From NCBI GenBank assembly GCA_001599975.1, contig BCIO01000006.1, forward strand, positions 362,650 through 426,649: 64,000 nucleotides of DNA, in the 5' to 3' direction. Shown here in pieces: positions 11,417 to 23,230 of this stretch. The notes beneath the pieces were generated by a model that made no database searches, was not told where the DNA came from, and saw only the letters and a program-made list of their open reading frames with translations. Numbering within the stretch: position 1 is the first letter of the stretch; every line of letters begins with the position of its first letter. A program made the position numbers and the translations under genes. The stretch comes from Cystobasidiopsis lactophilus. Its lineage: Eukaryota; Basidiomycota; Agaricostilbomycetes; Agaricostilbales; Chionosphaeraceae.

Positions 11417-12860
11417 CTACGGCACAGGCGACACATTCGCGGGCACGTTTGTGGCCACGGTCCAGTCCGCAGAGCTGCTGTCTTTCAAGCTGTATGCGCA
11501 GGCTGTAGGGGCAGAAGCTTTGAGCCCAGCTCGGCAGAACGGTGTTTCTGAGCGAAAGCTTACACCAGAAGAGAGCGGGCTGGGTGGTCAGACTTGAGCC
11601 GTCTTGGTTGGTCAGTCCAGAGGGGCAGTAGGAGACAGCGCATCCTGGTTCGAGAAATCAATCTCACAGTCCAGAGGTTCAGAGTCTTCTTGCCACTCAC
11701 CGACATAGTACCAAGACTTCCAAACCAGATTTTGGAAATGCTCAGTGCCAGCATCGGTGACAGCAGGCTGAGGATCGTAAGAGTACGACTGGAACTCGGC
11801 GTTGGCCCAGTCGTACACGACATCGCTGGAAGCCATGTCGGACAGATCCGAGTTGGCGCCATAGGCAGCGTAGAGGTTCTCGGCGTTCCCTGTATTGACA
11901 CATGAGCGGAAGTAGCGTGCGGTCTACGAGAACAGCGAAGCATACAAGGAAGAGACGAAGCATCCTGTGTGAAAAATCTCGTCAGTTGTGATCTTTGCGC
12001 AATAATGTACGAGGACACGGCTTACAGCTCCGACAGTAGAGTGATAGTATCCGCACTTGTCGGTCCACGCTTGAGCAAACGTGGCGAGAGTGTCATCCCA
12101 AGCCAAGTTCGGCACGCCAAAGAGGGCGCGGAAGTTGTTGGTGGCCTTGAGGATGTTGCTTTGGAACGTGGCCGAGTTGGCAATTTCAGGGTAGGTAGCG
12201 GCCCAACCTGTCGTCGAGGCCGCGGATGAGGAAGCAGCGGCAGGAGAGGACGAAGACGACGATCCAGAAACAGTGAGCGTGGTCGTGCTGGTTCCCGTCG
12301 ACTTGATGGTTTTGACCGTGGTCTTGGTCACGGTGACGGTTGGCTTGATAGTCGAAGTCTGCGAGAAGCCTTAGTTAAGGCCCTCCCGAAAGGGGCAAAC
12401 GCATTGGCACTTGCAATGAATTTTGTTTTCGTGACGTAGGAAGTCACAGTAGGCGTTCCGACATCTGCACCGACTGGGTGAAACGCGCGAGCTTCTAGAG
12501 GGTCGGCTGTCCGCCGTGCTAAGTCCTCCGCAGCCGCTGTTCGCTTCGCGAGGACGGTGGTGGTCTGGAGGCAAGCCGGAGGTAAGTTTAGGCAGCGCAG
12601 ACGAACAAAAGAACTGGACCAACAGCAGTGACGACCTTGACCGAACCCTGGATGGAAGTGTTTGTCTGAACCGTCGTGATGGTCCGGGGCGCGGCGGTCT
12701 GATAGACCGTGCTGGTGAGCTGCACGGTCGACGTTACAGTGACTGTCTTTGCGACCGCCTTCTTGACTGCGTTCAGGTTGAGGGGAGAGTTGTGCTGAGG
12801 CACAGCCAGAGCGGCATCGGCCAGGAGTGCCAGAACAACCAGACGAACAAGAGCCAGCAT
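11417..12860 (-). CDS. Secreted CAP/SCP/PR-1 domain protein with Thr-rich N-terminal region (copy 2)
   Basis: Tandem paralog of the previous gene. The start at 12860 gives a signal peptide (MLALVRLVVLALLADAALAV). A Thr/Val-rich repeat-like region follows (TVTVTSTVQ; TKTTVKTIKSTGTSTTT) with a KRTAAAEDLARRTA dibasic segment. Ser/Ala linker and CAP domain come next: WAATYPEIANSATFQ, FRALFGVPNLAWDD and CGYYHST. A spliced ARYFRSC segment, GNAENLYAAYG, YDWANAEFQSYSY and EHFQNLVWKSW then follow. A donor at about 11699 joins YYVG to CAVSYCPSGLT. The final exon (SCAYSLKDSSSADWTV) ends at 11417. The HN.FR motif of copy 1 is TN.FR here, but the catalytic-type His/Glu tetrad looks intact. Shared exon structure shows recent tandem duplication with divergence of the N-terminal region. 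Confidence 0.88.
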
Positions 12861-13390
12861 GTTGGTGGTTAAACGGAATCAAAGCAGAGAAGGCATCGTA
12901 GGGGATTTCGTGTGCTCTTTTGAACCTGCCAAGGGACCAAAAATCAATGGGCTCATACGCGGGTCTGGACATTTTGCCCATTTGCAGAAACCTTGGCCGT
13001 CGAGTCGTCCTGTTTTTGGAAATTCTTGGGGACAGCTTGCCACGAGTCTCGGCAAAGGGTTCCTAAGACACCCTAATCATGACAATCGATAATTCGGGAG
13101 CTATTTTGGGTTTGAGCGGCGCATTTTCAAGAAAAGGTCATTTTCATCGAGGACGGTGGCGGATGAGGTCGACGAAAAGTCACGCGGTTTCTCCCCCAAA
13201 TGCCTTTGCTGCGAAGTGTTGGTCGTACCCGACGAACTCGCAAACTTAACGCCCTTAACGACAGTACACGTTGGTAGACATACATAATACAAGTATCGCG
13301 AGAAAAGAGCGCTGTGGCAATCATCACCTTTCGGGGGGCCAACGCTCTGTCCAAAACCGCGTCTTGATCAAGAGGATGCAGCAATAGCAA
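12861..13390. other. Divergent intergenic region
   Basis: 530 nt between the starts of CAP copy 2 (minus) and the CLC transporter gene (plus), so it is likely to contain both promoters. No gene seen. Confidence 0.5.
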
Positions 13391-16299
13391 ATGGCACCGA
13401 CGCTCTACTGTGACAAGCAGTATGCGGCACCCTCAAGCGGAAGCGCACAACAGCTCGCGTACGATGACCGCCAATCGGTTCGTTTGCTTTCCACCGGGCG
13501 CCCCTGCTTCTCAGCTGCCTTCCCACAGATTGACTGGCATCTCGAGCTGGTCAAAGAGAGAGCACGGCAAGAGGCGACCCCTTTGTTTCGTATCCAGAAT
13601 GTGCTCCAGACTTGGACGACCATCCTCTTGACCGGCCTCTGTGTAGGCATTCTGGCGGCCTACCTGGATGTCGTGTCGTCCTGGCTGAGCGACTTTCGAG
13701 AGGGCATCTGCTTGGAGAGCTTTTGGCTGGATCAGAAAGCGTGCTGCATGGCCTTGGACCGTGAGTTTTGGTCAGCTCTGTGTCTTTGGCCCTCCCTTTG
13801 ATCATCAAGGCAGCTGGGGAAGAGTGTCTGGCTTATGCTACCTGGTCGCAAGCGCTTGGATTCAGCTCTACAGGGGCCAAAGCCATCACCCAATACCTCA
13901 TCTACATCCTACTCGGCACGCTCTTCGCCTCCATTTCGGCATTGCTCGTCCAGGACTACGCCCCCCAAGCCTTCCACAGCGGTCTGCCCGAGATCAAGGC
14001 CATTCTGGGAGGTTATATAATAAAAGGATACTTCAGCAAGTGGACGCTGATCATCAAAGCCCTTGGCCTGGCCACCGCGGTCGCCTCCGGGCTCAGCTTG
14101 GGCAAGGAGGGCCCGCTGGTCCATGTCGCTTGTTGCATCGGCAGCCAGATCGCCTCATTGTTCAGCATTTTCAGAGATAACGAGGCCCGGAGTAGGCAGA
14201 TCCTATCGGCTTCCGCAGCGGCAGGCCTATCAGTGGCCTTCGGGGCGCCTTTGGGTGGCGTTTGTGAGTTTGCACGCTCTCCTCTGAGCTAACGACCGGG
14301 CCAACCTTTCTTTCCCAACAGTGTTCAGCTTGGAAGAAGCTTCCTCCTGTGCGTGCCTCGTTCTCTGGCTTCTGGGCGAAAACTCACGCCGGTATTGCAG
14401 ACTTCCCAATGTCGGTCCTCTGGCAGTCCTTCGTGTGCGCCATCGTGGCCGCTATATCTCTACAGTACATGGACGTCTTTGGGACCGGCCGCATCGTCCT
14501 CTTCCAAGTTTCGGTCCGCCAATTATGGAGGGGGTTCGAGATTGTGCCTTTTCTCCTCATTGGGTGCGCCATCCTCTCCTCATTGTCCAGGTTTTGTGTT
14601 CAAATAGTGGTGATGCGACAGAGTCTGCGGGGGCATCTTTGGCCACTACTTCACCCGGCTGAACATTGACATTGCCCGCCTTCGCTCGGCCACCCCTTTG
14701 CTTCGGAACCACCCGGTGGCCGAGGTGTCCTTCGTCGCCTTCCTCACCTGCCTGACCTCCTACCTCGTCCCCTTCCTGCGCATCTCCACGACCAACCTGG
14801 TCGCCGCGCTCTTCTCCGACTGCTCCACGCCGGACGCGCTGGGCCTGTGCGACAGGGAGCACCAGCTGTCGACCGTCTTCTTCCTGCTCTTGACCTGCGT
14901 GATCAAGTACATGGAGACGGCCTACGTGTTCGGCATGCGCCTCCCCGCCGGCGTCTTCCTGCCTTCGACCGCCATCGGCGCTGTGCGTTTCGCCCATCCC
15001 CCCTTTCTCCTTTCCCAAATCGTCGTCTCCTAAGACTTTAGTTGCAACAGTGCTTTGGGAGGGCGATAGGCCTGCTCATGCATCTAACCCAACAGCGCTA
15101 CGCCTCCGCCGGCGTGTTCGCCTCTTGCCCAGCGGACGGCCCTTGCATCTCCGCCTCGGTGTACGCCGTGGTCGGCGCGGCTTCCGCCCTGGCCGGAGTG
15201 ACCCGAATGACTTTGTCCCTAGTCTGCGTGAGTTTCGCCTTCCCACTTGACACCTTACCATCGGTGTTCATGGGTTGCGCCTCCACAGGTCTTTTTCGAA
15301 TTGACGGGCGCGGTCGATTTGGTATTGCAGGTGATGATCGCGGTGATGGCCTCCAAGTTCACCGGCGACTTCTTAGCTCGGGATGGCATGTGAGGCTATT
15401 CCCTCTTTTCTCCTCCACCTTCTTACCCGAGCTGGGAACATGCGAACAAGATACGAAGCCTGGATCCGCCTTCGAGACTACCCCTTCCTCAACCCCAAAC
15501 ACGAATGTGCGCTCCTTCCTTTCCCATTGTCCACACGCTCGAGAGAACCGATTCGAGGCACACAGACAAGAACCAAGACTCGAAAGCGTCCGACCTGCTC
15601 TCCGAAGACCTGGTGGTCCTGCCGCGCTGCTCCATGTCCTTGGCCGAGCTTGAGTCGCTGCTGGACACGGCCGAGTACCGCGGCTTCCCCGTGGTGGACT
15701 CGGTGGAGAGCATGAAGCTGTTAGGCTACGCGTCGAGGAACCAACTCACCGAAGCTGTCGGTTCGTTTTTCTTCCCTCTTTCCTTTTGTTGGATCATACA
15801 ATGGTTGAAGTTGGGGAAGCAGAGGAAGCGAGGTCGAACGTGAACGCTCGGGGCTCTAAGATTTGTCGCTTTTTACCCGCTGAGGACGACTCTCCGCCGG
15901 GGGAAGAAGAAGAGGAGGGGAGGGTGGTGGATATGGCGGCTTGGGTGGAGCAAACGCCGTTCACGGCGAGCGCCAAGATGTCGTTGGAGCTCATCGTCAA
16001 GCTGTTTCAGGCCCTCGTTCGGTTCTCTCTCCTCTCACTGTTATATCATTGACCAACCTGAGTTTTGGCGACAGGGATTGAGGTACATGCTATTGACCGA
16101 TGGCCCTCGCCTAGCTGGAGTGTTAACCAAGCATGTTAGCCTTTTTTCCCTCTCTGCGTCCTTGGGGGCCACGCACAAGAACTGAAAGGAGGCAATGCAG
16201 GACATCCACTACCTCCTCCAGTCGGAGCTGTCGGCTTCCTCTAGGGCGGACATCCAGCGGTTCAGGGATGCGAACCGGCCCGAGTTGGCGCTGTCTTGA
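13391..16299 (+). CDS. CLC-family chloride transporter/channel with C-terminal CBS region
   Basis: Voltage-gated chloride channel/proton-chloride exchanger family, like fungal Gef1-type proteins of endomembranes. The start at 13391 opens a cytosolic N-tail with the typical IDWHLELVKERARQ block before helix B. The selectivity motifs are present: HSGLPEIKAIL, GKEGPLVHVA (with the gating Glu), GAPLGGV-LFSLEEAS, and MRLPAGVFLPSTAIGA. The C-terminal membrane part has YAVVGAASALAGVTRMTLSLV and VFFELTGAVDLVLQVMIAV. Introns were checked at about 13759, 14265, 14350, 14562, 14983, 15228, 15388, 15508 and 15762. CBS-like segments include LVVLPRCSMSLAELESLL, GFPVVDS and LGYASRNQL, then RYMLLTDGPRLAGVLT. 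The final exon EAMQDIHYLLQSE ends at 16299. Family is certain; whether it is a channel or an exchanger, and which organelle, are inferred. Confidence 0.92.
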
Positions 16300-16566
16300 A
16301 TATGTATGTGATTGGACCACCTTTTTGCGCGGGGTGGTCCTGTGGCATGTTTTGAATTAACGCCTCAAAAGGGATGGAACTGGTGCTTTGGAAGAGGGGG
16401 AGTGGGTCATCAGGCCCGGTGGCGAAATGGGCTTTGGCACCTTTTCCATCCATGGGGGAGAACTCGCTCAGGTCCTTTCGTCATATTTGTATCTGATGGG
16501 AGCTCTACAAGCTGGCTTATTCGCCACCAAACCCACAATTTTGCCGCGCACACCTTCCGCACGCCC

Positions 16567-16573
16567 TATAAAA
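16567..16573 (+). promoter_or_regulatory. TATA-box-like element upstream of TAF5
   Basis: TATAAAA lies 38 nt upstream of the TAF5 start codon, with a pyrimidine-rich stretch between. It is close for a core TATA element, so the 5' UTR would be very short if it is used. Confidence 0.4.
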
Positions 16574-16610
16574 CATTTCCTTGCTCCTCCTCCCCAGACG
16601 CCCCAAAGTC

Positions 16611-19311
16611 ATGGAGGCGTCGACGAGCTCTGGGTTGACGCTGAAGCAGCCAACGGACCAGAATGCGATCGTCCTGTCCTACTTGGAGCGACGGGGCTTC
16701 ACCAAAGCGTACGCCGCCCTCCAAGCCGAGCTCCTCCCTGGCTCCTCTTCCTCCAGCGGCAGTAACAAGCCAGTGGGGACGGACGAGTTCGCAGCTCGGA
16801 ATGCTCCCTCGGGCAACTCCAAGGCCGAGGCGCTCGCCAAGTGGAAGGCCATGGTCGACCCTACAGTGTACGAGGCCGGCTACAAGAGCCTCAAGGCGTT
16901 TGTGGAGGGCAGCTTGGACATCCACCGCAACGAGCTGCTCCACTTGCTGTGGCCCGTGTTTGTGCACGCTTACTTGGACATGGTCGCTGCCGAGGAGGGA
17001 TACAGAGCCGCCGCGGACTCCCTCATGGACAAGTGAATGCTCTCCCTCTTCTCTCTCTCTCTTTGGGTGTTGTTTGTGACAGGGTGGACGTGTGACAGAT
17101 ACGGAGCCGACTTCAAATCCTCGCACGAAGCCTTGCTGCAGCACCTCACTTCCCTGCGCTTGGCCCAGCACATCCAAGAGTCGGAGGACGCCACCCGCTG
17201 GAGGTCCGAGAAGTACCTCTTGCCTTTGTCCGAGCGTGGGTGGGGCTTGCTGCAGTCCTGGTTGATCGGGGGCAGCTTGTCCTTCCACGACCCATCGAGC
17301 AAGGCCGGGGATAAGGGAAGGGACCGGATTTTGGCCATCATCAATGAGAGGCTCGAGATCAAGATTGGTGCGTTCCCTCTCCCCCACACTCTCTCCCCAA
17401 AGAAGATGGAGTTAAAAAGAGGAGCGTGACAGTACCGGGACTGCCAAGGGGCGGGCCAGCCTCGCAAGCCATCGGCCTCAAATCTGACCTCTCCATCAAA
17501 TCCCCCACCCTCGAAACCGCTTCCTTCTCCGACTTCCCGCCTTTAGCCCTCGGCCAATTGCCGCGCGACCCCAAATTGGACAAAGAAGTCAACCGCGTCC
17601 TCGCCGCCTCTTCCGAACCGACCTTCCAACCTCCCCCTCCGCCCGCAGACCTGACCACGCCAGACCCGACCGACGCCCCTCCCTTTCCCTCCAGCTTCCG
17701 GGTGGTGGATGTGAAGAAAGAGGTCGAGCGCATTAGGGAAGCCCGCAAGCGCATCCGACTTGGTCCAGAGGCTTATTCCACCCAGCCCGAATTGATGGGC
17801 GCCACCGACTTGCCTAAGGACGCAAAGTTCTCAGCCGCCAAACCTTCAGTCTGCCTTTTCACAGTGCACGACACCCTCGAGACGTACGTTCCCTCCCTTT
17901 CCTTCCTTTTGCTTTTTGGGGGTGCAGGGATTTGATATGAGAGGGATAACAAGGATGACGGCTTGCGCCATCTCGGACGACTCGACCATCCTCGCCGCTG
18001 GCTTTGCCGATTCCTACATCCAGCTGTGGAACTTGAAGGGCCAACCTTTCAAACCGCTGTCCTCCGACTTTGATCCCGTCGAAATCAAATCTTGTTCGTT
18101 TCCCTCTCTCTCTCTTCCAAGTTTTCCTTGAAAAAAGGCTGAAAATGGTGTCAACAGCGGCCCAGTTGAAAAAGTTCAAGTCGAAAGAGGCCTCGGCGAC
18201 GACGATCAAGCTCATCGGCCACTCTGGCCCCGTCTACGCCTTGTCCTTCGACCCCTTGACGGGACCCGGCGCGGCGCCCAGGTACCTCTTGTCCTGCTCG
18301 CAAGACTCCACCATCCGCCTCTGGTCCTTGGACACGTTCACCAACATTGTCGCCTACCGCGGCCACCGCGACCCGGTGTGGGACGTCGAGTGGAGCCCGA
18401 AAGGCGTCTACTTCGCTACGGCTTCCAGGGACCGGATGGCCCAGATTTGGACCACCGACCGCGTCCAGCCTTTGCGCAGGTTGGCCGGCCATTTGGCAGA
18501 CGTCAATGTTCGTTCTTCCCCTCCTTCCCTTCAGTCGAAACTTTCGGCGAGCTGATGGATCTGGGTGACATGGACAGTGCGTCAGGTTTCACCCCAACTG
18601 CCTGTTCGTCGCCACCGGCTCGTCGGACCGGACGTGTCGGCTGTGGGACATCCAAAAGGGCTCGTGCGTGCGCGTGTTCGCCAACGGCCACTCGGGCAGC
18701 GTGGCCGCCGTCGCCTTCTCCCCGGATGGCCGCTACCTCGCCTCGGGCGGGGACGACTGCCTGGTCAACCTCTGGGACCTGGCTTCGGGGAGGTTGATCA
18801 AGTCGATGCGCGGCCACTCGGCCCGCGTGTACGCGCTCGCCTTCTCCCAAGAGTCCTCCATCCTCCTCTCCTCCGCCGCGGACGACACCGTGCGCATCTG
18901 GGACGTCGGCTCCCGCCCTACTCAAGCCAACTCGGCCGCCCAAGCCAGCATCAAGAACTTGGGCTTGTCCACTTCCGGGCCCAATTCGGCCGGAGGGGGC
19001 GGGTTGAGCTTGAGCATGAGCACCGGTGGTGGCGCGGTCGTTTCAAGTGCGGATGGCAGGACCAGCGCGACGTTGGGCATCGTGCCGAAATCCGCTGCGG
19101 AAGCGCTGGGCGCCAGCGAGGAGAAGAACCAGACTCAGTCGTGAGCTTACCTTCCTTCTTGGGTTTTTGAAGGGGAAAGAAAGGACTGATTGTGTGGTAA
19201 TAAGGCCGGACGCGCTGGGCGTGCTGGTGACCAAGAAGACGCCGGTGCACAAGTTGAAGTTCACAGAGGCCAACTTAGCCATTGCCATCGGGCCCATGCG
19301 CTCCCAATAAG
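16611..19311 (+). CDS. TAF5: TFIID/SAGA subunit TAF5 (WD-repeat)
   Basis: WD40 subunit shared by TFIID and, in fungi, SAGA; it scaffolds the histone-fold TAFs. The start at 16611 gives an N-terminal LisH-like segment (NAIVLSYLERRGFTKAYAAL). The TAF5 NTD2 domain follows (YKSLKAFVEGSLDIHRNELL; WPVFVHAYLDMV), continued after an intron at 17034 by YGADFKSSHEALLQHL. A Pro-rich linker leads to a RIREARKRIRLG helix. WD repeats begin near 17950 and include SDSTILAAGFADSYIQLWNL-type, SGPVYALSFDP, LLSCSQDSTIRLWSLDTF, YRGHRDPVWDVEWSP and ATASRDRMAQIW. They continue with VRFHPNCLFVATGSSDRT, VAFSPDGRYLASGGDD and LLSSAADDTVRIWDV. The last exon carries the TAF5-typical TKKTPVHKLKFTEANL and ends at 19311. 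Confidence 0.95.
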
Positions 19312-19514
19312 CCAGCCTTTACACACCCATTGTACGAATCTTGAAACGACCGATGCAAAGAACAAAAAAAGAGGCCTTGCGACTGGGGTCTAGACTATTA
19401 AACATTTCTTAAGGAGTCCGCCAACATCGCTCGGAAGAATGTCCCTCTGAGTCCTTCGACATCCTTTGAACCAGCTCTAGTTCCCAATTAGCCATGGACT
19501 ATAAGGCGTCGAAA

Positions 19515-20310
19515 TCACGACTTGGTAAAAAGCCAGAACCGCCGCTTCTTGGCCGAGCCGGTGCTTGAGAACGTCGACGTGCGGCTGAGGTTGTTGTTGT
19601 TGCTGGACGAGATGGGGGTGTAGGCTGGCTCGACGCGGAAAGGCGCGCGGGTTTGGAGGTGGCTGTTGTTGGCCATTTCCACCTCTACTATCGCCCAGCT
19701 TTTCCCGTCCACTCATCAGCCCATGAGGTGGTAAGAAGTCCAGTGGAGGGGCAAGCGCACCATTGCATGGATTGCTCAGTCCGCTTGCTGCAGGACGAGG
19801 AAGGTAGCTCTTGGCAGATCGGAATCACCACTTCGCCAGAGAGCTGGCGTCGTGGCTTCTCTTCCCACAGCTGGATTGGGCGGATGCTTCAGCTTGCGAA
19901 GGTTTCAAAATCGAGACACGGGTAAGAGACTCACCAAGTAAGTCTCTTGCCATGCCAGAGACAGGGATGGGTCTGCTTTGAGGGGAGAAGTGCCGAGGAG
20001 CGTCAAGGTCACTCGCTGGTTCGGGTGGCAAATACATCTTGAGCAGGCGGTTCAAGCACAAGGGATTGGTAAGCTCACGGTGCACGAAGGAGTGATGATC
20101 GGCTTCGATCAAGCTGTCAGCCAAGGGAATTTCAAAAGGAGACGACGGCCGACCCACGTTGAGGGTGGTCTTGCCCACAATGCGCTCCCGTGGCCGGAAG
20201 GTGTCCTTGGCCAGCTGCAAGACGACGACCGAGCTTTCAGTCGTCATTGCTTTGACGCGGGGTTGCCGTTCGAGGGTGTTGCTGGCGAGCTCGGAGAAGG
20301 CGTTGGCCAT
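19515..20310 (-). CDS. Hypothetical protein with an arrestin-like N-terminus (exons not resolved)
   Basis: A start at 20310 opens MANAFSELASNTLERQ and then SSVVVLQLAKDTFRPRERIVGKTTLN. That pattern (hydrophobic strand, F-x-P, IVGKVxL) is common in arrestin N-domains. A further segment in another frame reads RVTLTLLGTSPLKADPSLSL, again arrestin-like, and LWEEKPRRQLSGEVVIPICQ may follow. A C-terminal piece near 19700-19515 reads WAIVEVEMANNSHLQTRAPF and ends RRFWLFTKS. I could not find one set of splice junctions that joins all of these without a stop, so the model is tentative and the gene may be degraded. If real, a trafficking or ubiquitin-adaptor role typical of fungal arrestins would be the first guess. 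Confidence 0.4.
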
Positions 20311-21230
20311 CCGAAGTAATGGGCGCGAAGGTCAGCAAAGTTAAGCCGCGAGCAGGTGGTCGAGCGCAGATGAGAGAAGGAGCAGGAGACCATGGGCGAA
20401 CGTGCCGGGCTTATCCATTTGTCGATGCGGGCGCCAGAAGGCGAGATGCGTTACACCTCACTGCATTACGTGGGGCGAGGCAACCAGACAAAGAGGCGTG
20501 TGAGGCAGGCGATGCAATCCCGGTCACCGCATCGATACAGCTCTGGTCAGAGCCTACTTGCCACTTCAGGAAGGTCTGAACTGCGCGCCTGCCCAATCAA
20601 GGCAATTGGATATCGAACGTAAGACAATGGCTCTGGGAGTGGCGGCGTCACCGGCTGTGCGTCGTACCGGCTGCTAAGAGATAAGCTGATAGGCCGTAGC
20701 ACAAGTCCTGCTGTCGAACTCTGTTCCACGAGATGCACAGGGATTTCCAACCACTTCATCGGCGGATTTTTGCAAGTCGCAAGCTGCGGCACCAGGTCCA
20801 GGCCTTATCGTCCTCAATCGAGTGCATTGGGTCTGAATCTTGGAGGCAGTGCCTTCGGGAAAGCAATGAGCCAGCATCCACACACGTCGACCAACTTCTT
20901 TCGAAGGGCGCAGGCAGTGAAAGGCGGCGAGAAAAAGATTTGGCAAGTGCGTCAACCGGCCTCGCAAATGAGACAGCGATGATTTGCCAAGCAGAAGACC
21001 AAGAATCCGTGGCCGGCAATTCGTAGGAGGCTCCGAAGCGTCGGCGCGGTGGCAAAATTTTGGTGGGCTCCCACTGTGGCCGAGTTATGGCCAAGCAAAA
21101 ATGATACAGCTCTCTAAGAAATTCATGACATCTACCGAAGACCAACAGCGCTCCAAAGACTGAGATTAACGCCAGTGCCCCCTCAACGCAAGGTAGAACG
21201 GGACGACCTCCAAGCCAACCCTAGTCAACT
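20311..21230. other. Gene-poor stretch
   Basis: About 920 nt between the arrestin-like candidate and the 2OG oxygenase stop. Only short open frames of poor composition are present on both strands, and I cannot support a gene. Confidence 0.5.
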
Positions 21231-22903
21231 TCACTTGATATAGGTCGCGTTCAGTCTCATGTTGTTGTAATCGCCAGCATTGATGGGCTCGTATTTCTCT
21301 GCAGCGCACTTGTTAGTACAGCTAGTAACCTCGAGCGGATGTCGAAGAACATACTCGGTCGATCGGGCCCAAATGTGCCGGGCAAGGCGTCGATCGTCTG
21401 CGAGCAAACTTGAGCACTTGGACGAGCATGTAAGTCTGACAGTCATACAGCTGTACGGTCCGCTCCAATGAACTACAGAACTCGTAAGCAAGCGTGGCGA
21501 AAATATGAAGAGCGAATGAGCGAACATAAGGAATAGAATAGCGCTCTCTAGTCATGCCTGCATCGTCAGGAGAAGACGGAGGCGCCCTGACTCGGTGCAG
21601 AGTCGACTTGAGTTCATCTGCCGCGCAGTTTGAATTTTGGTCTGCGCCACAGTACACTAAGCACGCACCGTTGGACCAGCGCATCAAAAAGTCTCCGACG
21701 TTGAAGACGATAGCTTCCTTCATGCTTTGGAAGTGATGCATGGAGATCAGCAAGACCTTCAATCCTGGAAAGAGCTTGATGCTTACGGAGGAGCGGGCAA
21801 GAAGGTACCGGGCTTGTGGGGATCTTCAACTTCAAGACCGCCGACATCCTAAGCCAAGGTATCAGTAAGAGAGAGAGATCCAAAGAAAGATCGTGATGGC
21901 GCACGTCTTGCCAAAGAAGCGTTCCCGTGGAAAAGTCCTGAAAGATTTTTGAATGAGAGGCGCCTTTTTCAACAGTACTCGAGCCATTCACGAACCGTGT
22001 GAGCAGCAATACGACCTTTAGCACCGGTAGCAAACAGCTCAGCCGGAGCGGAGGGATAGTGGAGTAAGCGAAGCTGATTATCCAGGTGGGTGTGATCTGT
22101 GGCGCGAATATCGGCTTTGAAAACCTGAACCCCACTCTCTGACAACTTACACGAATCGAAGAAGTCTCCGGACAAGCCCATGCCCAAGCCCAGAGCGTTG
22201 AGGACCTTGAGCTCAAAATTGCCCGCCTCTTTGAAAAATTGTTCGCAGTGGTCGCGAAAGCCAGGAAGGGCGTCGTCAGGTATCCATATGTTCTTGAGAC
22301 GCTTGTCGTTCCCAACTTCGAAGCTCTCCTTGAGGTCAGGGGCGTTCTTCCTGGCCGCTTCAAGGCCGGCCTTGTCGAACACCATTTGGGACACTTGCTC
22401 CTTGCCCACCCCACTATAGCCTCTGTGGTACCAGCCTTCAGGTGGATGGGGCGCCAACTCCTTGGTCTCTTGGGGAAGGGCGAAGAAGCGCTTAGACTGC
22501 GACCTGGCTTCAGCAAGCGCCACTGGGCCTGACGCTGTCTTTGTTACGTACCTGCCACTCGGATTAGCCAAGAAGATGATTGAGGATCAGATGTACTCAC
22601 CCAAGAGAACATTTCATCAATCATGGACTGGCTGACGCCGTGGCCCACGCAGTAGGCGAATCCAACACTATCACCAAGCGAAAGCCTCGGATTGAGCCTC
22701 GGTCTTGTCCAAAACGGTCTTCGCGCTCACTCTCTGCAGGCTTGGTAGAACTCCTTTCCGATCTGTGGGCCCCGTTAGAGCTATGCGCGAAGCGTGCAAG
22801 CAAAATCGCGCACTCGTTTGGCGGCTTCGCCAGTTCCGTCCCCGAAGTCAGAGAAGTCGATCAAAGGGATGCCGCTAGGGTTACTGGTCTCGAGGCCTGG
22901 CAT
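21231..22903 (-). CDS. 2-oxoglutarate/Fe(II)-dependent oxygenase, isopenicillin-N-synthase-like (copy 1)
   Basis: Non-haem iron oxygenase of the DIOX_N + 2OG-FeII_Oxy architecture. The start at 22903 reads MPGLETSNPSGIPLIDFSDF. Introns join this to IGKEFYQACRE and then SVGFAYCVGHGVSQSMIDEM. SW is then spliced to SKRFFALPQETKE and GWYHRGYSGVGKEQV. The iron ligands are HTD (AAHT, intron at about 21999-21943, then DFSTGTLLWQD) and the distal His in STLHRVRAPP. The 2OG-binding Arg lies in RERYSIPY. The tail reads LPGTFGPDRP and then KYEPINAGDYNNMRL, with the stop at 21231. All catalytic residues appear intact. The substrate is unknown; the family acts on amino-acid-derived or specialised metabolites as well as plant-hormone-like acids. 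A distant paralog lies at 25010-26398. Confidence 0.88.
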
Positions 22904-23230
22904 TTTGGCGTAGAGTAGTGCTCGAAAAGCAACAGAAAGAGAGCTTGATAGGCAGTTGAGCGCTTGGTGGGTCGTGATCCACCGGTCGGCTCGAAACCCA
23001 TGGCTTGGCCGGCCAGGGGCCTGCTAGGGCTTGATCACCACATTCCGGGTCGAGAACAAAGTCTTATGTGGTTTTTACACACCAGATCGTCTTAGAGGGG
23101 GACAATGGTGAGTTCAGACGGGTGCCAGAAAAGCTGCCGCCACTGCCTTTCCGCTGAGTTTGATCACAAGTGGTCTTGCTACTCCGTTTGGACAGCGCAT
23201 TTACGACTTCTTCGTCCCACAAGACAAAGG
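22904..23230. other. Intergenic region between 2OG oxygenase 1 and threonine aldolase
   Basis: 327 nt between the stop of the aldolase gene and the start of oxygenase copy 1, same strand. It presumably contains the oxygenase promoter. Nothing else recognised. Confidence 0.5.

Noticed and set aside
20756-21145. 130-residue minus-strand open frame upstream of the arrestin-like candidate
   Set aside because: Composition is not protein-like, no motif or splice partner was found, and it lies in a gene-poor stretch.
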